A DNA stretch of 64,000 nucleotides, from the NCBI RefSeq assembly GCF_001971705.1, contig NZ_CP019327.1, positions 2,046,001 through 2,110,000 on the forward strand, written 5' to 3'. This DNA comes from Natronorubrum daqingense (GTDB lineage: Archaea > Halobacteriota > Halobacteria > Halobacteriales > Natrialbaceae). The translations under genes and the position numbers were made by a program. Below the pieces are notes generated by a model. It did no database searches. It was not told the DNA's origin and saw nothing but the letters and a program-made list of their open reading frames with translations. Below are positions 25,811 through 34,944 of the stretch, piece after piece. Within the stretch, counting starts at the first letter, position 1, and each line of letters starts with the position of its first letter.

Positions 25811-26575
25811 TCAGGACTCGAGCGGTTCGACTAAGGAACGGTCGTCGACTGTCGGGTTGTTGACCGCCGTGGAAACGGGATACGCGCGCATGTCGGCTGC
25901 GGAAATCGGCTCGAGAAGATTCGACGGATCGTCGGCCGTCAGCCACTCCCGTTCGGCCGCTGGCTCGAGAATAACGGCCATTCGATGGTGAAGGTCCTCG
26001 ACGACCGCGTTCGGCTCCGTCGTGATGATAGTAAAGGTCTCGAGTGAACCATCGTCGTCCTCGTCGGTTTCGACACCGCCACCGAAGCTGTCGAGGCCCG
26101 CCTGCGTCGTCTCGTCGTCCGGTTCCCAGCGCGTCCAGAGACCCGCCAGCGCGAACACCCGATCGTCCTCGAAACAGACCCTGTAGGGCTGTTTTCCGTC
26201 GTCGGTCTCGACCCACTCGTAGAAGCCATCCGCGGGAACCAGACACCGACCCGCCGACGGCAAGTCGTGTTCGCCGTCGCGTTGCTCCGAAGCGCTTGGG
26301 CGGCGTTCGTACGCGTCTCGAAAACTCGGCTTTTCGGCGACGGTTTCCGCACGCGCGTTGATGAGTCCGTCGCTGTCGTCGTCGGCCCACGAGGGAATCA
26401 GCCCCCACTCGAGTCGCCGAATCGTCTCGGGTGCGTCGTTCGTGATCACTGGGAGCTGTTGGCCCGGTGCCATGTTATATCGCGGACTGAACCCGCCACT
26501 CGAGTCCACAAACCGCGCGTCGAATCGGTCCTCGAGTTCAGTTTGTTCGACGAATAGCGTGTAGCGCCCGCACAT
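25811..26575 (-). CDS. SRAP (SOS response-associated peptidase / HMCES-YedK) protein
   Basis: A 254-residue protein. It begins MCGRYTLF, with the catalytic Cys2 that forms a thiazolidine crosslink with abasic sites in single-stranded DNA. Further motifs are INARAETVAEKPSFRDA, RCLVPADGFYEWVE and VEDLHHRMAVIL, carrying the Asn, Glu and His of the active site. The family protects abasic sites during replication. ATG 26575 is certain because Cys must follow the initiator Met after its removal. An acidic insert near the middle (VETDEDDDGS) is lineage-specific. Confidence 0.93.
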   Translation of the reverse strand: MCGRYTLFVEQTELEDRFDARFVDSSGGFSPRYNMAPGQQLPVITNDAPETIRRLEWGLIPSWADDDSDGLINARAETVAEKPSFRDAYERRPSASEQRDGEHDLPSAGRCLVPADGFYEWVETDDGKQPYRVCFEDDRVFALAGLWTRWEPDDETTQAGLDSFGGGVETDEDDDGSLETFTIITTEPNAVVEDLHHRMAVILEPAAEREWLTADDPSNLLEPISAADMRAYPVSTAVNNPTVDDRSLVEPLES

Positions 26576-26751
26576 ACCCGAGTCTTCGCTCGCGACGCGT
26601 ATAGCGTTGTTCGCTTCTAACGCCTGCCCCTCGGGACGATCCGTTGCATCGCGCACAACTCGGCTGGTATCGGCCCCGTACCACCTCGGACCACATCGGT
26701 AGGACCCGTGTTACGATACCCGGCCGCACCGGACATCTCGACGAGACTCCC

Positions 26752-26865
26752 ATGACGGATCGATACGAACTCCTGGTGTGTCAAGACGGCCAACTCGAGA
26801 TCCGCGACCCCGACGATCCCCGTCGCTGGATCACGACCGATTCGCCCATCGAGATCAGACGGTGA
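26752..26865 (+). CDS. Very small conserved-looking protein
   Basis: A 37-residue product starting MTDRYELLVCQDGQLEIRD and ending DSPIEIRR, with strong coding bias. It is divergent from the SRAP gene, 176 bp away. The pattern (two short strands, one Cys, RRWITTDS turn) resembles other tiny haloarchaeal proteins, but I recognise no family and assign no function. Confidence 0.5.
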   Translation: MTDRYELLVCQDGQLEIRDPDDPRRWITTDSPIEIRR

Positions 26866-27249
26866 TCGGTCGGTCACCGTCCGTCGACCGCAGCGTCATT
26901 CGATTGCTGTGAGTCGGTCGGTGAAATCGTCACGCTCGAGCCTGCTCGACGCCGTTCGGTGAGGCCGCAGTACTCTCGAGTGTGTACGACGGAGAAGACG
27001 CCGTGACTGGGAGTTGAACGACGCGAAACCGTTCGCGCACGTTCGTGGTTGTGACTCGAGAGTGTGAAATTACAGAAACGCCAGGACTGGGATTTGAACT
27101 ACGTGAAGACGTTCCGGGCGTGCGGCCTCACTGCGTTCGGCCGTTCCGGGGCTGCGACTTCTCCTATTCAAATCCTGCTTTGTGGCGTTTCGCGATTTCG
27201 AATAACTCGCGTCGCGATGCGCCGCTCGTCGGTATTGAAATCGCGAAAA
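26866..27249. other. Intergenic region with partial copies of a tRNA 3' end
   Basis: Downstream of tRNA-Ser (on the tRNA strand) lie a near-copy of the tRNA 3' end at 27077-27099 (22 of 23 bases identical), a weaker one at 26998-27019, and an inverted copy at 27167-27204 that pairs with 27233-27269. No functional second tRNA can be folded from them. This kind of debris is what repeated integration or excision at a tRNA attachment site can leave. Confidence 0.6.
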
Positions 27250-27330
27250 CGCCAGGACAGGGATTTGAACCCTGAATCCCAAAGGGAACACGCTTTCCAG
27301 GCGTGCGCCTTACCGTTCGGCCATCCTGGC
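27250..27330 (-). tRNA. tRNA-Ser (anticodon GGA)
   Basis: Reading the minus strand from 27330, acceptor stem GCCAGGA pairs with TCCTGGC and the discriminator is G, as expected for serine. A D arm with GGTAAGGC follows, then an anticodon stem-loop CACGC-CTGGAAA-GCGTG giving anticodon GGA. The long variable arm TCCC-TTT-GGGA is class II, and the T arm is CAGGG-TTCAAAT-CCCTG. CCA is not encoded. No intron is visible. Confidence 0.95.
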
Positions 27331-27357
27331 TCGAGTGAACGTAACCACGTCCGTCGT

Positions 27358-27636
27358 TTAACTCTTACTTTTACTGTCGCCGTCGTGTGATTGGGGATCA
27401 TCCGACACGCGGCCGGCCATCCACGCGAGGAGTCGGTGCTCGAGCGCGTACGCACCGACTGCTGTCACCGCACCGACGCACGTCGCGACGAACACCCCCT
27501 GCGTGATCGACACCAGTGGCTCGACGACGAGGGCGTACCCTTGCACGAGCGTCAGAAACGCCGAGAAGCCGACGGCTCCCCACAGGAGCGCCGACAGTAC
27601 ACGCGAGCGATCGATTGGAGTGTTTGGAGCGAACAC
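27358..27636 (-). CDS. Small membrane protein
   Basis: A 92-residue protein with a GTG start at 27636. Two hydrophobic helices (ALLWGAVGFSAFLTLVQGYAL and VFVATCVGAVTAVGAYAL) are followed by a polar acidic tail. It sits 10 bp downstream of the RidA gene on the same strand, so cotranscription is likely. No family is recognised; the GTG start is the least secure part. Confidence 0.6.
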   Translation of the reverse strand: MFAPNTPIDRSRVLSALLWGAVGFSAFLTLVQGYALVVEPLVSITQGVFVATCVGAVTAVGAYALEHRLLAWMAGRVSDDPQSHDGDSKSKS

Positions 27637-27646
27637 GCTCGAGCGC

Positions 27647-28027
27647 CTACTCGAGCGTCGCCACGGCTTCGATCTCGACGCCGACGCCCTTCGGGAGGGC
27701 CGCGACCTCGAGTGCGCTTCGTGCGGGTGGCTCGTCGTCGAAGTAGTCGGCGTAGGTCTCGTTCATCGCCCCGAAATCGTCGATATCGTCGAGGAAGACG
27801 GTGACCTTGAGGACGTCCTCGGCCGTCGCGCCGTCGGCCTCGAGCACCGACGTGAGGTTGTCCAGCGCCTGCTCGGTCTGGGCTTCGATCGGTTCGTCCG
27901 CGAGGAGTTCACCGTCGGTCGTCAGGGGAATCTGGCCGGCGGTGAACAGGAGCGAACCGTCGGTGGTCGCCTGGCTGTACGCGCCGACCGCAGCGGGTGC
28001 GTCGTCGGTCTCGATGACACGTTTCAT
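27647..28027 (-). CDS. ridA: RidA family enamine/imine deaminase
   Basis: A 126-residue protein with the RidA pattern: VGAYSQATTDGSLLFTAGQIP near residue 15, Arg in PPARSALEV, and a final LPKGVGVEIEAVATLE. RidA hydrolyses reactive 2-aminoacrylate and enamine/imine intermediates made by PLP enzymes such as threonine deaminase. The threonine deaminase gene is 91 bp upstream on the same strand, a functionally sensible pairing. Confidence 0.92.
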   Translation of the reverse strand: MKRVIETDDAPAAVGAYSQATTDGSLLFTAGQIPLTTDGELLADEPIEAQTEQALDNLTSVLEADGATAEDVLKVTVFLDDIDDFGAMNETYADYFDDEPPARSALEVAALPKGVGVEIEAVATLE

Positions 28028-28118
28028 ACACGACGTATATGGTCGAGTACGCTTAAATCGGTCCGTCGTCTCGAACGGCGTCGAAAAGAACACAAAGTGA
28101 GACTCGCGAGCGATCCAG

Positions 28119-29330
28119 TTAGGCCAGAATGTCCACGGCGTATCCCGCTTCCCGCAGATCCGAGAGAAACGCGTCGACGTGATCTGGCCCGCGCATCTCG
28201 AGTTCGATCTCGACTTCTGTATCGCTCATCTCGACCTCGCGGGACGTACGGTCGTGATGAATCGCGTAGATATTCGCTCGATGTGCGGTGAAGATGTCGA
28301 GCAGGTCCTCGAGCGCGCCGGGGCGGTCTTTGAGCACCGTCCGAATCTTCAGATACCGACCCGTCTCGACGAGGCCGCGGACTACAACGTTCGTCAACTG
28401 GTTGAGGTCAATATTGCCCCCCGAGAGGACGGGCACGATCGTCTCGTCCGCCTCGTACTCGAAGGATTCGAAGAGCGTCGCCGCCAGCGGAACCGCCCCT
28501 GCACCCTCGACGAGCGTCTTCGAGCGCTCGAGGAGGTAAACGAGCGTGACGGCGATTTCCGAATCCGAGACCGTGACGACCTCGTCGACGTACTCCTGTA
28601 TGTACGGAAACGTGTGTTCGCCGACGCGCCGCGTTGCGATTCCGTCCGCGATGGTGTCGACGCCATCGAGGGAGATTCGCTCGCCCTTCTCGAGTGACGA
28701 CGCGGCGCTCGAGGCTCCTTCGGCTTGCACCCCGACGACGCGAGTCTCGGGGCGGCGTTCTTTGATCGCCGTCGCAATTCCGCTGATGAGGCCGCCGCCA
28801 CCGATCGGGACGACGACCGTCTCCACGTCGGGACAGTCCTCGAGGATCTCGAGACCGATGGTGCCCTGACCTGCCATGATGTCTTCGTCGTCGAAGGCGT
28901 GAACGTACGTCCGGCCTTCCTCGCGTTCGATCTCGTGTGCGCGGTCGGCGGCTTCGTTGTAGTCGCACCCGGAGAGGACGACCTCCGCGCCGTAGTTCTT
29001 CGTCGCCTTCACCTTCGAAATCGGCGCGTGCTCGGGCATGACAATCTTCGAGTCCACGCCGGAACGCGTCGCCGCGAGTGCGACACCCTGGGCGTGATTC
29101 CCCGCGCTCGCGGTGACGACGCCGGCGTCCTTTTCCGCCCTCGAGAGCGTCGCGATCCGGTTCGTCGCGCCGCGGATTTTGAACGCGCCGGTTCGCTGAA
29201 AGTTCTCGAGTTTCAGTCGAACGTCGGCATCGGTCATCGACGAATACGTGTGTGAGTGCTCGAGCGGGGTGTGTCTGGACGTTTCGCGGACCCGTTCGCG
29301 TGCCTCGAGAATATCGGCGAGTGTGAGCAT
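28119..29330 (-). CDS. ilvA: Threonine ammonia-lyase with C-terminal ACT domain
   Basis: A 403-residue PLP enzyme converting threonine to 2-oxobutanoate and ammonia. LENFQRTGAFKIRGATNR carries the PLP lysine, SAGNHAQGVA and PIGGGGLISG bind the cofactor phosphate, and the last 75 residues (KDRPGALEDLLDIFTAHRANI) form an ACT regulatory domain. Compact length with one ACT domain fits the catabolic or biosynthetic archaeal type; direction of use is not determined. ATG 29330 starts the conserved MLTLADILEAR. Confidence 0.93.
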   Translation of the reverse strand: MLTLADILEARERVRETSRHTPLEHSHTYSSMTDADVRLKLENFQRTGAFKIRGATNRIATLSRAEKDAGVVTASAGNHAQGVALAATRSGVDSKIVMPEHAPISKVKATKNYGAEVVLSGCDYNEAADRAHEIEREEGRTYVHAFDDEDIMAGQGTIGLEILEDCPDVETVVVPIGGGGLISGIATAIKERRPETRVVGVQAEGASSAASSLEKGERISLDGVDTIADGIATRRVGEHTFPYIQEYVDEVVTVSDSEIAVTLVYLLERSKTLVEGAGAVPLAATLFESFEYEADETIVPVLSGGNIDLNQLTNVVVRGLVETGRYLKIRTVLKDRPGALEDLLDIFTAHRANIYAIHHDRTSREVEMSDTEVEIELEMRGPDHVDAFLSDLREAGYAVDILA

Positions 29331-29698
29331 ACACCTGACTACTCGGGACGTAGTGTAAGACTGTCGGGGATCGGCCGGTCGGTCGTCCCAGCCCCGGCCC
29401 CGACAGAATTGTGTTGCCAAAGGCAACACGACAGGGAATACAGGAAATGCACGGCGTGTGACGTGCAGATGAAGAAGGGAACGCGGTGCATATAAAGCTC
29501 ATGGCTCCACGGTGAAAGTGAAAACGCCAGACTGGAGCGGTGACGCGGCCGTGTCTGACACCTGGCAGACGGTCGTCGTTCGTGATATATCAACACGGTA
29601 TAGCGTATCATGCTGGTGATGAGTCTGGCTGTGCCATTCGTCGTGAACGTAATCGACAGGAAAATGGCCGGGGCCGAGTGCCCGGTCGTAAACGGTAC
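29331..29698. other. Intergenic region between ilvA and citrate synthase
   Basis: A 368-bp gap. Besides the inverted repeat described separately it holds AT-rich stretches near 29488-29500 and 29580-29600. Short open frames do not show coding bias. I see nothing else in it. Confidence 0.4.
29411..29429. promoter_or_regulatory. Perfect 8-bp inverted repeat upstream of ilvA
   Basis: GTGTTGCC-AAA-GGCAACAC forms a perfect stem with a three-base loop, about 80-100 bp upstream of the ilvA start. It could be a dimeric regulator's operator or a structured leader, since its position fits neither terminator of a known gene. No T-tract follows on either strand. Confidence 0.45.
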
Positions 29699-30847
29699 TT
29701 ATCGGTCCTCGAGCGGGACGAACTCCTGGTCTTCCGGGCCGGTGTAACGCGAAAGTGGGCGAATGAGACGGTTATCCTCCTGATACTCAAGGACGTGACC
29801 GACCCAGCCGCCGACGCGGCTCATCGCGAAGATTGGCGTGTACATATCGATCGGAATGCCGAGTTGGTAGTAGACTGAGCCGGAGTAGAAGTCGACGTTC
29901 GGGGCGATTCCTTTCTCGGCGAGTCCCTGTTCCTCAGAGAGGTACTGTTCGATGGTGGTGGTGTAATCGTACCACTTGCTGTCGCCTTCGTTGGCGAGTT
30001 CCTTGCTTCGTTCCTGCAGGATCTCCGCACGCGGGTCCTTGACGTTGTAGACGCGGTGACCGAAGCCGGGAATTCGTCGTCCCGCTTCGTTGGCTTGCTC
30101 GACCCACTCGCGGTGATCGAGGTCGCTCTCGTCGATTTCGAAGAGGACCTCCATCACGTCCTGATTCGCACCGCCGTGGAGTGGACCGGAAAGAGCGCTC
30201 ACGCCGCCGGTGACGGCGCTGTAGATGTCGGCCATCGTCGAACCGATCACCATCGACGTGAACGTCGAGGCGTTCAGGCCGTGGTCTGCGTGCAAGATGA
30301 GCGCCTGATCGAACGTTTCGGCGTGGATGTCGCTTGGCTCCTCGCCGGTGAGCATGTAGAGGAAATTCGCCGCGAGCCCCAGCTCTGGGTGGGGGTCGAC
30401 GGGCTCTTCGTCGAGTCGGTAACGTTCGAAGGCCGCGAGCGCGGTCGGAATCTTCGCGGTGATCCGACGACCCTTTCGAAGCGTCGCCTCGAGATCTTCG
30501 GGGTCGGCATCGGTCTCGGGTTCGGACGCCGAGAGCATCGAGACCGCAGTCCGGAGTGCGGCCATCGGCTGTTCGTCGGCTGTCGCGAGGCGTTCCATCG
30601 TTTCGAGGACGTCCTCGGAAACGTCGCGTTCTTCGTTGATCGCGGCGGTGAACGACTCGAGTTCATCCGCGCCTGGGAGTTCGCCGTGCCAGAGGAGATA
30701 GAGGACTTCCTCGTAGCTCGCGCCGCGAGCGAGTTCCTCGATCGAATACCCTCGATAGATCAGCCGACCGGCGTCACCATCGATCGAGCTGAGCCCGGAC
30801 TCTGCAACAAGGACTCCCTCCAGTCCTTTCTTGAGATCGTCAGCCAT
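29699..30847 (-). CDS. Citrate synthase
   Basis: A 382-residue enzyme condensing acetyl-CoA with oxaloacetate. Present motifs are HADHGLNASTFT (His of the first cluster), SGPLHGGANQDV, GFGHRVYNVKDPRA with the second catalytic His, and NVDFYSGSVYYQLGIP with the catalytic Asp. Length and layout match the type used by haloarchaea. ATG 30847 begins MADDLKKGLEGVL, the standard N-terminus; the open frame upstream to 31066 has no coding character. A methylcitrate synthase activity cannot be excluded from sequence. Confidence 0.94.
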   Translation of the reverse strand: MADDLKKGLEGVLVAESGLSSIDGDAGRLIYRGYSIEELARGASYEEVLYLLWHGELPGADELESFTAAINEERDVSEDVLETMERLATADEQPMAALRTAVSMLSASEPETDADPEDLEATLRKGRRITAKIPTALAAFERYRLDEEPVDPHPELGLAANFLYMLTGEEPSDIHAETFDQALILHADHGLNASTFTSMVIGSTMADIYSAVTGGVSALSGPLHGGANQDVMEVLFEIDESDLDHREWVEQANEAGRRIPGFGHRVYNVKDPRAEILQERSKELANEGDSKWYDYTTTIEQYLSEEQGLAEKGIAPNVDFYSGSVYYQLGIPIDMYTPIFAMSRVGGWVGHVLEYQEDNRLIRPLSRYTGPEDQEFVPLEDR

Positions 30848-31160
30848 AGTGGGAGTTTCGCACCCCGGTGGAAAAGTATTGTCGTTTGGTCGCCGTGACC
30901 GTCTATCACGGGCGATGTTTCCGTTTCGTTCAGGATATTCGAACAATTGAGCAGTCCATTCGGGTTTGGAAGTAGACACCCGTACACCCATTAGAAGAGT
31001 GAATGGATTATTTTCATTATTTTTCGGGGAGTACACCATCACGGATAGTGACAGAAATCGCCACACCGCGGCGGTGATAGACGGAACGATCGTTCACCAC
31101 GACAGGAGACGTCGTAGTTCGGGACGAGAAGAGTCGCGCTCGAACGCCGAGCCGTTCGCG
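30848..31160. other. Intergenic region upstream of citrate synthase
   Basis: A 313-bp gap with the promoter of citrate synthase and the 3' end of sepF. An AT-rich tract near 31005-31025 (GGATTATTTTCATTATTTTTC) follows the sepF stop by about 140 bp on its strand and is compatible with a T-rich terminator for sepF in minus reading only if inverted, so I do not call it. No gene is seen. Confidence 0.4.
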
Positions 31161-31523
31161 TTAGGATCGCTTGCCCAGTTTCTCTCGGCTGATCCGGACG
31201 CCGGTCGGCGTGATGATCATCTGATCGTCGCCTTTTCGAACGATGTCGCCGTCGACTTCGTGCGCGACTTGGCGGAGTTCGTCGACGATGTGTTCGACGG
31301 TGGCGTCTTTCGTCCGCAGTCGCGTGATGTCGGCGATGACGATGTCACCGTCGTAGACGGCGTCTTTGATGTCGATCGCATCGGCCTGTCCGCTGACCTC
31401 CGCGATGTGTACCTGCATGGCTGCCTCGGCCGATTCCGACGACACGTCGTCGAGGTCCAATTCGACGTAATCCTCGGCAGCCCGCGAGTCGCCCCCGCCG
31501 AGAATTTTACTCATAAATCCCAT
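31161..31523 (-). CDS. sepF: Cell division protein SepF
   Basis: A 120-residue protein starting MGFMSKILGGG, with a short amphipathic membrane-binding N-terminus and the SepF core IDIKDAVYDGDIVIADI followed by IITPTGVRISREKLG. In archaea SepF anchors FtsZ to the membrane and is essential in Haloferax volcanii. No ftsZ is in the window. It lies upstream of the citrate synthase gene on the same strand with a wide gap. Confidence 0.93.
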   Translation of the reverse strand: MGFMSKILGGGDSRAAEDYVELDLDDVSSESAEAAMQVHIAEVSGQADAIDIKDAVYDGDIVIADITRLRTKDATVEHIVDELRQVAHEVDGDIVRKGDDQMIITPTGVRISREKLGKRS

Positions 31524-31735
31524 TGGCGTAACCCACCGCCGCCGCCAGTATAGTTCTTACGTCAGACGGTCCCGAGCGCGCACCGATCACGGTCGGTGCT
31601 CACGCGGAGGACGACGACAGCCACGTTCCTCGAGAGCCCGGGCAATACGTGTCCGACAGGAGCCATCGAGCGCTCGCGTCCGACTACGAGGTTTTGCCAG
31701 CACGTATTTATCCAAAACGGAAGTATAGTGACGCG

Positions 31736-32500
31736 ATGACGTTCAGCATCTGCGTCCGCGAGCGCTACGAGACAGACGACGGAGAGAGCCACCATCGATT
31801 CGGCGTCGCCGTGACGACGCGCCTCCCCGGCGTCGGCGCGCTCTGTCCGTTCGTCAGCGAACACGGAGCCGTCGCGACACAGAGTCTCGTCAACGTCGAA
31901 CTCGGCGAGCGGGGTATCGAGTACGTCGACGAGGGACTCGCCGTCGACGATTCGATCGAAGCGCTGCTCAACACCGACGACGGCGCACCACAGCGACAAG
32001 TTCACGGCGTCGACCGCGACGATTCGTTTGCGTTCTCCGGCGAGGAGTGCGTCGACTGGTTCGGCCACCTCGAGCGAGACCACGCGACCGTCGCCGGAAA
32101 CATGCTGACCGGCGAGGACGTCCTCGAGTCGGTCGCGACGACGTACGAGGACCACGCGGTTCACGAGGCGACGGATCGATCGACCGGCCCGGGTGCCGTG
32201 GTCGCCGACACCGAGACCGAACCGCTGGCGAAGCGACTGATCGACGCGCTCGCTGCGGGCCATCGGGAAGGTGGCGACAAGCGCGAGGAGTTGTCCGTTC
32301 AGAGTGCGGCCGTCGTCGTCGAGTCGACGGAGTCCCACGAGTGGGAGCCCCCGTACAACGATTTGCGAGTCGACGCGACTGAGACGCCGATCGAGTCGCT
32401 CCGCGAGACGTACGACCTCGCGGTGATGGGCTACGAGGCGACGCTCGAGCGCTACAGCGACGCCTTCGAGGAAGATTCGTTAGCCGAAGCGACCGACTGA
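31736..32500 (+). CDS. DUF1028 family (putative Ntn-hydrolase) protein
   Basis: A 254-residue protein. The N-terminus MTFSICVRERYETDDG, FGVAVTTRLPGVGALCPFVSEHGAVATQSLVNVELGERG matches the DUF1028 pattern, where the processed N-terminus after Met is often Thr, fitting an Ntn-type nucleophile. A Gly-rich (NMLTGEDV) mid-segment and a C-terminal helical part follow. The enzymatic activity of the family is not established. ATG 31736 is chosen; the frame extends upstream without coding features. Confidence 0.85.
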   Translation: MTFSICVRERYETDDGESHHRFGVAVTTRLPGVGALCPFVSEHGAVATQSLVNVELGERGIEYVDEGLAVDDSIEALLNTDDGAPQRQVHGVDRDDSFAFSGEECVDWFGHLERDHATVAGNMLTGEDVLESVATTYEDHAVHEATDRSTGPGAVVADTETEPLAKRLIDALAAGHREGGDKREELSVQSAAVVVESTESHEWEPPYNDLRVDATETPIESLRETYDLAVMGYEATLERYSDAFEEDSLAEATD

Positions 32501-32530
32501 GAGACGGGTCAAAAACGTTGATTCGCTGCG

Positions 32531-33010
32531 TTAGCCGCTAAATTCGTAGAGGTCATCGCCGACGTGGTGAAGCGAGTCGACCACCTTTCCCTCCTCGCCG
32601 GCCATCTCCGCGCCGTCGACTCGAGCGCGGCCGACGGCGAGGACCTTGCCGTGTGATTCTTCGGCGATGACGACCAGATCGTCGGGAGAGATGTCCTCGG
32701 TCGCCTCGGTGATGCCCGGTCGCATCACGTCCGCGCCGTCGCTGACGAACGAGATCGCACCGGCGTCGACGGTCACGACGCGTCGGTCCGGACCGTACGC
32801 GTTCGCCCCTCGCACGGTCACGAACGGCTCCTCGTCGAAGTAAGCGACCTGTGGCTCGCCGTCGATGAGGACGACCTCCCAGTCGGTGTCTTCGAACTCG
32901 ACGCGCTCGTAGGTATCACCGTCGGGGGAGACGCCGAGTTGGTCCTCGAGCGTTCCCTCTACGTCCGAAACGGCATCACTTCGGAGGTGATGTCGAGATT
33001 TGACCTGCAT
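32531..33010 (-). CDS. PUA-domain RNA-binding protein
   Basis: A 159-residue protein. The C-terminal half has the PUA signature VTVDAGAISFVSDGADVMRPGI, then DLVVIAEESHGKVLAVGRARVD, as in archaeal MCT-1/Tma20-like and tRNA-modification associated proteins. The N-terminal 75 residues form a pre-PUA domain. It is a likely RNA or ribosome-binding protein of translation. ATG 33010 (MQVKSRHHLRSD) is preferred over the upstream ATG 33034. Confidence 0.85.
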   Translation of the reverse strand: MQVKSRHHLRSDAVSDVEGTLEDQLGVSPDGDTYERVEFEDTDWEVVLIDGEPQVAYFDEEPFVTVRGANAYGPDRRVVTVDAGAISFVSDGADVMRPGITEATEDISPDDLVVIAEESHGKVLAVGRARVDGAEMAGEEGKVVDSLHHVGDDLYEFSG

Positions 33011-33181
33011 ACCCGTAGTATCGCACGTGTGCATTTAACAGATTAGATTCGTCTCGAGGCCGACAGCGGTCGCCACGCAGCCACTGGCAGGTCACCGAAA
33101 TCGAAAGACCGGTCGCTCGAATACTCACCGCCGCCAAGGAGTGTGCTAATTGCTAAATAATAGCATGGCGTTCTCTCTAGT

Positions 33182-33475
33182 ATGTGGCCTTCCCGAACGC
33201 AGACTGAGACGGTCACGTGTCTCGCCTGCGGCGATCAGGTGACGCGATCGATGGCCCGAGAGTACGACAAATACGGTGATCGGTGGAATCGTGAAGAGAA
33301 GGCGTTCGAGTACCTCTGTAAGTCCTGCGACGACGAACTCTGTCGACAGCCCCGCGAGGACCTCGAGGACCTCCTCGTCGAGACGCGCGCCGGCGAAACC
33401 GACCGCGAGAGCTTTCTCTCGCGGTACCTCCACACCGTCGAAGAGCGATACGGCAGACTCGAGGAAGAGTCCTGA
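33182..33475 (+). CDS. Small two-CxxC zinc-ribbon-like protein (DUF7562-like)
   Basis: A 97-residue protein with CLACGDQVTR near residue 13 and LCKSCDDELC near residue 45, together a four-cysteine zinc site. Between them is the conserved AREYDKYGDRWNREEKAFEYL, which I recognise from a haloarchaeal family (DUF7562). Nucleic-acid or protein binding is possible; the role is unknown. It is divergent from the PUA gene. Confidence 0.8.
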   Translation: MWPSRTQTETVTCLACGDQVTRSMAREYDKYGDRWNREEKAFEYLCKSCDDELCRQPREDLEDLLVETRAGETDRESFLSRYLHTVEERYGRLEEES

Positions 33476-33626
33476 GCGTGCGCGGGCAGAGACGGGCGGT
33501 CGCTACTGACAGCCACCCTGTCCTCAAACGGCTGTCCCCGACGCTCGAGAGAGGAGATGGCGACGGGTCGAGTTCCCGCCCCGGCGTCCCGACACGACTT
33601 TCACCCTTTCGTCCGTAGGCCACGCT

Positions 33627-34925
33627 ATGAGTGACGACGCACAGGCCGAAGCCGGCACGGCCGAAGGGCAGGGCCCCGTCGAGGTCAGCGAAGAAGTGGC
33701 ACGCCATCTCGAGAACAAACGCGACGAACTCTTCGAGAAACTCGAAATTCGCGACGAGTTCCCTCCGAACGTGATCGAGGAGGCCGAGGAACGAACCGAC
33801 GGCGTTCAAGCGGAGATCGAGGACGAAATCGACGAGCGCGAGGATCTCCGGGATCTGACGACGTGGACGACGGACCCCATCGATGCACAGGACTTCGACG
33901 ACGCGCTCTCGATCGAAGAGCGCGAGGACGAGTACGTCCTCTGGGTTCACATCGCCGACGTAACCCACTACGTCAATCCCGAGACGGCGATGTGGGACGA
34001 GGCCGTCGAGCGCGGGAACACGGTCTACCTGCCGGGCTACACCATCCACATGCTGCCGCCCGTCCTCGCCGAGACCGTCTGCTCGCTCGTTCCCAACGAG
34101 GACCGACTGGCACACACCGTCGAGATGCACCTCGACAAGGAGACGCTCTCGTACGACGACATCGAGATCTACAAGTCCGTCATCGAGTCCGACGAGCGAC
34201 TCACCTACAGCCAGGCCGAGAACCGACTCGAGGATCCCGACGCGCCCCTCCACGAGGAGAACAAACTGGTCCACGAGGTCGCCGACCGAATGCACGAGAT
34301 CCGTAAGGAGGACGGCTCGCTCGTGCTCAACCCGGCCCGCGACCGCGCCCACACCATCATCGAGGAGTGCATGCTCAAGGCCAACAAGGCCGTCACGCAC
34401 GAACTGATGTGGAATCGCGGCGTCGAGGCGATGTACCGCGTCCACCCACAGCCCAGCCCCGACGAATGGTCGAAGGCGCTCCAGGAGATTCAGGACTTAG
34501 ACGGCGTCTCGATCCCCGGTAGCACGTGGGACGATCCGCGAAAGGCCGTCAACGCGACGCTCGAGGACGCCCCGGGTCGCCAACTCGACAAGATCCAGTG
34601 GGCCGTGATGAAGGTGATGCCCCGCGCGAAGTACATGAACGACCCCTTCGGCGGCCACCACGCCCTGAACTTCGAAATCTACGGCCACTTCACGAGCCCG
34701 ATCCGCAGGCTTAGCGACCTGATCAACCACTGGATCGTCTACCAGAACGACGTGCCCGAGAACCTGATCGAACTCTGCGATCGCGCGAGCGACAAGCAAA
34801 AGGACGCAGAGCAGTGCGAACGCGAGTACAAGACCTTCCTGCAGGAGGTCGGCCTCGATCCGATGGCGGTCAACAACCGCGGGATCGAGGTCGTTGATGA
34901 CGACAAAGCTGAAAAGACGCTCTAA
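33627..34925 (+). CDS. RNB-domain ribonuclease (RNase R/II-like)
   Basis: A 432-residue exoribonuclease. The catalytic cluster is DPIDAQDFDDALSIE near residue 85, followed by WVHIADVTHYV and, late in the protein, HALNFEIYGHFTSPIRR with the conserved Arg. At 432 residues it lacks the cold-shock and S1 domains of bacterial RNase R and is essentially a lone RNB domain with a helical N-terminus. RNase R-type proteins of haloarchaea degrade RNA 3' to 5'. It stands alone, converging with a GNAT gene. Confidence 0.92.
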   Translation: MSDDAQAEAGTAEGQGPVEVSEEVARHLENKRDELFEKLEIRDEFPPNVIEEAEERTDGVQAEIEDEIDEREDLRDLTTWTTDPIDAQDFDDALSIEEREDEYVLWVHIADVTHYVNPETAMWDEAVERGNTVYLPGYTIHMLPPVLAETVCSLVPNEDRLAHTVEMHLDKETLSYDDIEIYKSVIESDERLTYSQAENRLEDPDAPLHEENKLVHEVADRMHEIRKEDGSLVLNPARDRAHTIIEECMLKANKAVTHELMWNRGVEAMYRVHPQPSPDEWSKALQEIQDLDGVSIPGSTWDDPRKAVNATLEDAPGRQLDKIQWAVMKVMPRAKYMNDPFGGHHALNFEIYGHFTSPIRRLSDLINHWIVYQNDVPENLIELCDRASDKQKDAEQCEREYKTFLQEVGLDPMAVNNRGIEVVDDDKAEKTL

Positions 34926-34944
34926 GCTGGGGCGATAACCTGCC

